Origin: an uncultured Tidjanibacter sp.
Lineage (GTDB): Bacteria > Bacteroidota > Bacteroidia > Bacteroidales > Rikenellaceae
Length of the DNA stretch: 8,898 nt
Reading direction: 5' to 3'
Assembly: GCA_934663885.1 (NCBI GenBank)
Contig: CAKUKW010000072.1
Coordinates: forward strand, 1 to 8,898
The notes beneath the pieces are model-generated. The model searched no databases and was not told the origin of the DNA. It saw nothing but the letters and a program-made list of their open reading frames with translations. Of this stretch, positions 1 through 7,000 are shown piece after piece (position 1 is the first letter of the stretch; the number at the start of each line of letters is the position of its first letter). The translations under genes and the position numbers were made by a program.

Positions 1-896
1 TACACAGGGATATAATAAAGGGGGATACACTGGGGAAGTCTCTCTCATCGAGCGGATATTTCACAGCGCTTGACTGCGGGGTGGTACGCATAGGCGAAGA
101 GACCGGTAAACTGTATGAATCGCTTGGTTTCCTCTCTGATTATTACCGCAAAAAGGCGTCGCAGAAGAGGATGATTTCCTCTGCTGTCAGCTATCCCCTC
201 ATCATTCTTTTCATCGCTGTGGTGGTGCTCATATTCATGATGCTGGTAGTAGTTCCCATGTTCGAGCAGGTATACTCCAGAATGGGCGGCGAGCTCCCGG
301 CGGTCACGCGCGCAGTCGTCGCCTTTTCCCGGAATTTCCAGTCATACCTGCTGGCGTTTTCACTCGCTGCGGCCGCTCTTACCGTGCTTTTCACCATATA
401 CGGGAATACGGAACCTATGAGGAAATTCAAGGCGGCGGCGCTGCTGAGGACGCCGCTGGCAGGGAAACTGGTAAAGAAAAACAGCCAGGCCCACTTCTGC
501 AAGCTTATGTACCTGCTCTACAGCTCGGGCATACCGTTGATCGACGGCATAGAGATGTTGCAGGATATCATTACCCTCTATCCTTACCGGAAATCATTCG
601 AGTCGATAGCCCGCGGACTTACCGACGGCGAATCGTTTGCCGACAACGTCGCCCGCTTCGGAAACCTTTACGATGCCAGGCTCACCACCCTGCTCAGGGT
701 TGGCGAGGAAACCAATACACTGTCCCAAATGTTGCGCAAACAGGGAGAAGATATTACCGCCGAACTGGAGTATAAACTCAAACAGCTCGGGAATATACTC
801 GAACCCGTCATGATAATGTTCATCGGGGTTCTCGTGGCGGTAATACTCATCTCCATGTACCTGCCCATGTTCAAGCTCGGAACGACCATTTATTAA
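1..896 (+). CDS. gspF: GspF/PilC-family inner-membrane platform protein (5' partial)
   Basis: Polytopic inner-membrane protein of the T2SS F / type IV pilus PilC family, the platform that couples the cytoplasmic assembly ATPase to (pseudo)pilus growth. The frame is open from base 3. A GTG at 81 is only an internal Val, because conserved family sequence (ending FTALDCG) continues upstream of it, so the true start lies before the window. The family's internal duplication shows as two GEE signatures, RIGEETGKL near 87-113 and RVGEETNTL near 696-722. Hydrophobic segments lie at about 195-260, 345-404 and 801-872, with soluble helical halves between, and the protein ends shortly after the last membrane segment, as usual. 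Local GC is high (38 of 60 bases at 601-660). The next gene starts 104 bp downstream on the same strand. Whether the machine is a T2SS or a pilus system cannot be told without the upstream genes; the symbol reflects the family only. Confidence 0.9.
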   Translation, partial: HRDIIKGDTLGKSLSSSGYFTALDCGVVRIGEETGKLYESLGFLSDYYRKKASQKRMISSAVSYPLIILFIAVVVLIFMMLVVVPMFEQVYSRMGGELPAVTRAVVAFSRNFQSYLLAFSLAAAALTVLFTIYGNTEPMRKFKAAALLRTPLAGKLVKKNSQAHFCKLMYLLYSSGIPLIDGIEMLQDIITLYPYRKSFESIARGLTDGESFADNVARFGNLYDARLTTLLRVGEETNTLSQMLRKQGEDITAELEYKLKQLGNILEPVMIMFIGVLVAVILISMYLPMFKLGTTIY

Positions 897-1000
897 TTCT
901 ACCTGTTATTTAACCATTTAAAACCATGGAACTCATGACTTAAGAATTTTATTATAGATCTACACAAACCGAAAACAATTATCAACATAAAAAACAACCT
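897..1000. other. AT-rich intergenic leader with clustered 6-bp palindromes
   Basis: Spacer between the GspF-type gene and the first Rhs-like gene. Only 27 of the 100 bases at 901-1000 are G or C, far below the flanking coding sequence. It carries five perfect 6-bp palindromes: TTTAAA 917-922, CCATGG 924-929, TCATGA 933-938, CTTAAG 939-944 and AGATCT 956-961. The last 40 bases are very A-rich and have no Shine-Dalgarno, which is the usual translation start setting in Bacteroidota. No TTG occurs on the + strand, so a canonical Bacteroidota promoter (-33 TTTG, -7 TAnnTTTG) is not visible, and I see no rho-independent terminator. The region may therefore be an intra-operon leader or may hold a promoter of unknown type. 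Confidence 0.5.
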
Positions 1001-4000
1001 ATGGAAATTTTTAAATTACACAGACACAAAGTCATAAAATTTTTGGCACTTATGGCAGCCCTAACCTTTTCCCCCTGCATACTCCCGGGGCAAGAAGTTA
1101 CGGGCGATATACCCGGTGACAAACATGCGGGATTCCAGGAGAATATCATACCTCCCTCCCCCGGCGCTTATCAAATGGCGCGATATGCGGACAACCCGGT
1201 ATCTTATTCACTGGGGCAGGTGGACATCAGTATTCCGCTGTATACGGTAAAATCACGCGAGCTGGAAGTCCCTATAAGCCTTACCTACAATACCGGCGGT
1301 ATAAAGGTCGACGAGATACCCGCAACAGTGGGACTGGGATGGAGCCTTAACGCCGGAGGGGTGATTACCAAAACGGTGGTGGGACTGGAAGATGACGCCA
1401 ACCCCTCTAACGGGAGGTTTCGGGGAATTCTCTCCCATGATGACGTATACAACGGAGGATATTCGTCTTATTTATTCGGCATTCTGTATAACTGGTACGA
1501 TTCGTTCTGGGACAGGTACACCTACAACTACAACGGCAACACGGGATCGTTCATCGTCAAAATAACGCGCGGTACGAACCCGACGTTAGAGATCGAAAAA
1601 ACGTCCGTCTCCGATGACAAAATTGAGTTGGAGTACAATAATATTGGAGAAATCACAAAATTCATCATTACCGATGCCAAAGGGATAAAATATCATTTTA
1701 CCGAAATAGAGTCTATCTCCTACGATGTCATACGGGAGCCGGACGACACGAGTAGGTGGCCCCAGAGTCCCAACTATAACACCGATTCCAGCTGGTATCT
1801 TACCGAAATAGTTTCTCCGGACGAGACGGACACCGTAATAATTACATACACCGATCTGGGTGAATGGAGAAAAAAGATGCTGAGCCATTCGATCACATAT
1901 ACATCCAGTAACGAGCTCCCCCAGGGCTGGAGCGGCAACAATGCAACTAAATCCGTAAGCTATTATATATATTCCGGCTGCAAGGCTATAGCAAGTATAG
2001 AATTCAACGGCAATATTGTGACGTTCGATTACGCGGAGCACCCTGTAAACCTGCCGCCTATCGATATGGGATATTCACATTCGTATTACACAATGTATAT
2101 CCCCCGGAATAATAACTGGAATAAATACCTTACTTCCGTTGCGGTAAAGAATATGGAAGGCAATACCGTATGGAGCGCAGAGCTGGAGTCGGGTTATTTC
2201 GGCGATAACAGGCTAAAACTGGCGGGCCTTAAGATATCCGGCGGTACGAACGGGACCCAGCCTTCCGACGGATACAGATTCTCCTACTACGAGGAAGCGG
2301 TGCCAAGCGACAGGAAATATTTCGCCCGCGATATGGCCGGTTATTTCAACGGCGTAAGATTAAATGACCACATAATCCCCTACGATCCAGATGGGAGGCA
2401 ACTCGCAAACAGGACGCACAACCTCGAGTATGCCAAACAATATTCGCTTAAAGAAATCGCCGGATTACTCGGCTCGGTAACAAAATACGAATATGAATCC
2501 AACGGATCCGGAAACGATGTCGTCGGTTTACGGATAAAATCGATCGGGACATACGACGGGACGAAACTGATAAAAAAAAGGAAGTTCTCATACAGCTCCC
2601 CAATTATGACGATGCCACTCGACGGCGGTGGAGTAAAGAATTATTCCACATATTCTGCAGGAATGTCGGATATGGGTGGAGCAGAGCCATCCCCGACAAA
2701 TAAATATTACCTTACGATAGGCTCTTACCCGGTATTGCCCGGAGCCTCGCCAGAAAGGGCAAAAAGGGTATACGGTGAGGTCACGGAGGATATATACGAC
2801 GGGGTTTCAAGCGAAACGGTTCGTATGAAATACGCTTACGATACAAGCGAAGTCGTTTACGATTATCCGGATGTGCTGTCCTGCAATCCTTTGACGGATC
2901 CCTCCCTTTCACAAAATGCCCTCGGGAAATATCTTTTAACCAGTATCCCGCACGGTGACGATGGATCCGGTGGTTATTTTAAAGACATAACTAACTACTA
3001 TAAAGAGAAAAGCGTGGCTCTTACAAACCTCATAAGCAAAAAATATTACAAGCAGACGGAAGGTACGTTCGAACTGGTGAGGGAAGAGACGAGCGGCTAC
3101 GATACCGCTAACAGGAGCAGCTTCGTTACGGGATTGTTCGTGAGGAACATACTGACCGATTATGAAGGCAAGGGTTACCCGCTGATATTAATAAGCTCTA
3201 AAACCGATTGCTTCTACTTCGATGTGGAGGAAGAAATGAGCACGACGAAATTGACGAGGTCGGCCATTATCGATTATGCCAACGGCCAGCCGGTAAAAAC
3301 TTCCTCCACGACATACTCCTATTCAGACCACAGTGGCTTTACTGTCGGTTCGCTCTCGAATTTACAACTCGAATCTCTGAACCTCAAATCCAAAAAAGTA
3401 ATTTCGGACGGGAAAGAGTACCTCTATAAGTATTACTATCCTTATTCATCTCCCGGAAGCCTGATCGGCGATTTATATGAACGGAACCAGATATACACCC
3501 CCCTGACTGAGGAAGTCGTTCTCAACGACGTGGACACTACGACCACGGAAACCACATACAGGTATTTTACGCCCGGCAGTAAGAGCATCATAAAGCCCGG
3601 GACAATCACAACCTCCCTTAACGGAAACGTAATTCAAACTCTCACGGTTAACAGATACGACACGTGCGGCAACCCCGTACACGTAACCCTCAACGGCGAT
3701 AAAAATACCTGCTATATATGGGGATATAACGGTACCACGCTGGTAGCCGAGATTAAGAACGCTACATATCTGGATGTAGTCCGCGCCCTGGGTATTACCA
3801 CCCTCGACGATATATTGAACCGTCCGACCCTTACATCTGCCGATTACAATGCCCTGCTGGGAATGAAAAACAGTTCAAGCCTGGAAAACGCCCATGTTAC
3901 CATATACGAGCATTATCCTTTAATCGGCATTAAATCGGTTACCGATCCCTCCGGCCGCAAAATGATATACGAGTATGATGCCTCCTGCCGCCTGCGGGCC

Positions 4001-4075
4001 ATAAAGGAAGATATGGGGAACAATAATTTCAATGTCATAGAAAGCTACGATTACAATCTTATAAACACCCTTTAA
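1001..4075 (+). CDS. Exported Rhs/YD-repeat-like protein of the Bacteroidota paired type
   Basis: Complete protein of 1024 residues. A signal peptide (His/Lys-rich n-region, hydrophobic core about residues 11-24) probably ends at LPG|QE near residue 30, so the product leaves the cytoplasm. Residues 51-124 carry the N-terminal block of this family: PPSPGAYQM, VDISIPLYTV, LEVPISLTYNTGGIKVDE and VGLGWSLNAGGVI. The middle is rich in beta and Tyr/Thr/Ser (SWYLTEI, KYFARDMAGYFNG, TKYEYESN). The C-terminal block also matches the family: IWGYNGTTLVAEIKNATY from about residue 906, then YPLIGIKSVTDPSGR, YEYD at 990-993, and an ESYDYNL ending. It ends there, with no toxin-like extension, no hypervariable tail and no T9SS sorting domain. 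ATG 1001 was chosen because it gives the complete signal peptide. The next gene follows after 12 bp, so co-expression is likely. In this phylum such proteins commonly sit beside DUF6443 proteins, as here. Biochemical role is unknown; a surface or envelope shell-like function is inferred from Rhs folds. Confidence 0.88.
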   Translation: MEIFKLHRHKVIKFLALMAALTFSPCILPGQEVTGDIPGDKHAGFQENIIPPSPGAYQMARYADNPVSYSLGQVDISIPLYTVKSRELEVPISLTYNTGGIKVDEIPATVGLGWSLNAGGVITKTVVGLEDDANPSNGRFRGILSHDDVYNGGYSSYLFGILYNWYDSFWDRYTYNYNGNTGSFIVKITRGTNPTLEIEKTSVSDDKIELEYNNIGEITKFIITDAKGIKYHFTEIESISYDVIREPDDTSRWPQSPNYNTDSSWYLTEIVSPDETDTVIITYTDLGEWRKKMLSHSITYTSSNELPQGWSGNNATKSVSYYIYSGCKAIASIEFNGNIVTFDYAEHPVNLPPIDMGYSHSYYTMYIPRNNNWNKYLTSVAVKNMEGNTVWSAELESGYFGDNRLKLAGLKISGGTNGTQPSDGYRFSYYEEAVPSDRKYFARDMAGYFNGVRLNDHIIPYDPDGRQLANRTHNLEYAKQYSLKEIAGLLGSVTKYEYESNGSGNDVVGLRIKSIGTYDGTKLIKKRKFSYSSPIMTMPLDGGGVKNYSTYSAGMSDMGGAEPSPTNKYYLTIGSYPVLPGASPERAKRVYGEVTEDIYDGVSSETVRMKYAYDTSEVVYDYPDVLSCNPLTDPSLSQNALGKYLLTSIPHGDDGSGGYFKDITNYYKEKSVALTNLISKKYYKQTEGTFELVREETSGYDTANRSSFVTGLFVRNILTDYEGKGYPLILISSKTDCFYFDVEEEMSTTKLTRSAIIDYANGQPVKTSSTTYSYSDHSGFTVGSLSNLQLESLNLKSKKVISDGKEYLYKYYYPYSSPGSLIGDLYERNQIYTPLTEEVVLNDVDTTTTETTYRYFTPGSKSIIKPGTITTSLNGNVIQTLTVNRYDTCGNPVHVTLNGDKNTCYIWGYNGTTLVAEIKNATYLDVVRALGITTLDDILNRPTLTSADYNALLGMKNSSSLENAHVTIYEHYPLIGIKSVTDPSGRKMIYEYDASCRLRAIKEDMGNNNFNVIESYDYNLINTL

Positions 4076-4087
4076 TAACCGGATTAC
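4076..4087 (+). other. 12-bp operon junction between the two Rhs-like genes
   Basis: Only 12 bases separate the TAA ending the first Rhs-like gene from the ATG of the second. There is no Shine-Dalgarno-like purine run and no room for a promoter or terminator, so the two genes are probably one transcript and the second may depend on translational coupling or on the leaderless-like starts usual in Bacteroidota. The product starting at ATG 4088 has a good signal peptide immediately, which supports that start. Confidence 0.7.
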
Positions 4088-7000
4088 ATGAAAAACATAT
4101 ATAAGTATATTCTAACGTTTGGAATTGCCCTTCTTTGGCTACTTCCTTCGGCAAAGGGCCAGGTAATCTCTTATTTCCCGACAGAGATAAAAATACCGGG
4201 CACCGTATACATCACTTATGAAAGCCCGTCGGCGCAGGCGCCCGCGGCTTCGGTTAATTCCATCACCAAAGTCAGCGGAGACAATATCGATTTCACCATA
4301 CCGGATGTAACGCATAACATTACCAACTACGACTCCGCCAGACAGGTATACATGCATTATTATACCCTTACGTTAACACTGCCCCCCCTGTCTATCATTA
4401 CTGACAGGAAAGAGGCCGTTTACATGATCTCCACCTCTTTGGGAAATATACCCCTCACCTTAATACGGGAAAGCTTAATGGCTGGAACATACGGAGGATT
4501 ACTAACGCCAGCATCACAACAGCTGACTGCCGGAGGTACGGCCCAGCCACTATCACATTCACTGAAAATCCCAAGGGAAACTTTTGCCACACCAACTTAC
4601 CAGTGGCAGGTTAAGCAACTGAACGGACAGTGGGCTAATATACAGGGAGCCACGGCACAGACTTATTCGCCGGGTCAGATGAACTCACCCGGAGTGTTTT
4701 TTTACAGGGTCTATTACAACAATGCGGCATATTCTTCGGAGGCGGTAATTTTTGTAGAAGGAACGGCAGAGCCTCAGATCACCCCCGGCGCCATCACTCC
4801 GGCATCGCAACAGGTAGAATCCGGAGCGGCACCTGCCGCCCTTTCACATACTGGCCACCACGGAGTAGGCTCCCGGCAGTGGCAGCAGAGGGTAGTAGAC
4901 CCTAATACAGGATACAGAAGTAACTGGGCCGATATTGCGGGCGCTACAGCAGAAACACATACTCCCGCACCGTATACGAATACAGGTACCCAAAACATCA
5001 CTTATTCCTACAGGATAATCGTTAACGGGGACACAAGCCTTATCTCGGATATTGCGGCAATAGTGGTAAAACCGGCTCAAACCGAGCCTGAAATCACACC
5101 CGGCTCCATCACCCCGGCTTCTCAGGAAATGGAATCCGGGGCAACTCCCGGCATTCTTACTCATACCGGACACGAAGGGGTAAACTCCCGGCAGTGGCAA
5201 ATGTCCATTGCCGATCCTTCGACAGGAGCCTTTATATCGTGGATAAGTCTATTTGGAGTGACTGGGGAAACATACGTACCAGTATCCTATACGAATACCG
5301 GAACTCAAAATATGACTTATGCTTACCGGGTAATTATTAACGGGGACACTAACCTTATTTCGGATGTGGCCACAATGGTAGTAAAGCCGGCAGCATTACC
5401 CGAAGTAATTCCCGGGACATTAACTCCCCCCACGCAGGAAATACAATCCGGCAGCGCTCCACAAACCCTTACCCACACAGCTCACCAGGGAGTGACCTCC
5501 AGGCAGTGGCAGCAGATGGTAGACGATCCTTCATCTATAAAAACTCCATTCTGGAGAAATATAGCAGGAGCAACAGCAGAAAGTTACTCGCCGGGAACAT
5601 TAACGAATACACATGCCAGTCTGAATGCTACTTACTCATACAGGATAGTAATCAACGGCGATACCAATATACTTTCAGATGTCGCAACAATTGTTGTAGA
5701 GCCAGCAGCATTACCCGACGTAATTCCCGGGACATTAACTCCCCCCACTCAGGAAATACAGTCCGGCAGCGCTCCACAAACCCTTACCCATACAGCACAC
5801 CAGGGAGTAACATCTCGTCAGTGGCAACAGAAGATAGAGGATATGGTTTCGTTTCCTTACTGGGTTAATATACAGAACGCAACAGGCGAAACATATTCTC
5901 CTCCAGTAATTAATATCACCGGAAGCAGAAACTCCACTTACTCATACAGGGTAGTCATCAACGGCGATGCAAATACATTATCGGATGTTGCAACAGTTGT
6001 GGTAACGCCAGCAGGCGCTGTGGCCGCGCCGGGAAAAGTTAATCCCGCGATACAGGAAATAGTATTTACAGGAATCCCAGAGACCTTAACACATACCGAC
6101 TATGCCAATGTCGCTTCGCGCCAGTGGCAAAGGCTAATAAACATAAAGACCGGTATGTGGGAAAATATCGAAGGGGCGACCGGAATAAGCTACTCCCCGG
6201 AGAGGATCACTCATAACGGTGCGCAAAGCAGCAACGATAACATATACGCCTACAGGGTCGTGGTAAACGGAGACGCGACACTGGCCTCAGAAATCGGGGG
6301 CATATTGCTACATCCATCGAATGGCAATCCCGGCGTCATAACTCCCGAATCACACACCATAGAAGCGGGCGAGACGGCACTTGAGCTTACATCGAATGCT
6401 TCGGGAACGGGAGGAAGCGCCACTGGAAGTACCGGGGCCAATCCCCTTCACTGCATACAATGGCAGCAGAAAACAGGCGACGGGCTGTGGACGGATATTG
6501 CGGGAGCGACTGAAATGAGCTATTTACCGGGTGCGTTGCCCAATTCGACAAGCGAAGATATTACTTATTCATTCAGGGTCTACATAAACAACGACCCCTC
6601 CCGGACATCCGTACCGGCGACGGTAACGGTAACCCCGTTCGTCAATCCCGGCTCGGTCACCCCTGTTTCGCAAACGGTGGAATGGGGAGACAGGCCCCAG
6701 ACACTTACTAACATCGGGGCGGAAAACATCGCATCGCGCCAGTGGCAGCACAATCTTTCCGGCGGATGGAGCGATATTGCAGGAGCTACGGGAGAAACGT
6801 ATACCCCTCCTGTCCGTACCAATAACAATACCAATACACTTACGTATAGCTACAGGGTGGTGGTTAACGGCAGCCAGACCAAAGCGTCGGCCGGCGCAAC
6901 CGTAGCATTTAAACCCGATCCGTTGGGACTTATAGACAAGGGCCGGATAACCCCGCTAAGACAGACCGTGGAAACGGGTGAAACTCCCGAAACACTCTCG

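Noticed and set aside
81..83. GTG as the true start of the GspF-type gene
   Set aside because: The frame stays open upstream to base 3 and encodes family-like sequence leading directly into the conserved VRIGEE motif, so the gene starts before the window.
897..1000. Promoter for the Rhs pair
   Set aside because: There is no TTG on the + strand and no TAnnTTTG element. TATTAT-like sequence near 950 has no matching upstream box, so any call would be a guess.
1067..1099. Lipoprotein signal in the first Rhs-like protein (Cys at residue 26)
   Set aside because: The residues before the Cys are FSP; Pro at -1 does not fit a lipobox, while a signal peptidase I site before Gln 31 fits.
3900..4075. 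C-terminal toxin domain or T9SS sorting domain on the first Rhs-like protein
   Set aside because: The protein ends with the family's normal YD segment and ESYDYNL-type tail; no extra domain follows.
4774..5200. Reverse-strand open frames across the Ig repeats (also around 6250-6834 and 7088-7939)
   Set aside because: They recur at similar positions of successive repeats, as expected for antisense shadows of one repeated coding strand, and their products are not recognisable proteins.
5506..5868. Forward 120-codon frame inside the giant gene
   Set aside because: It is an out-of-frame shadow within Ig repeats 4 and 5; the main frame is continuous through it and carries the conserved motifs.
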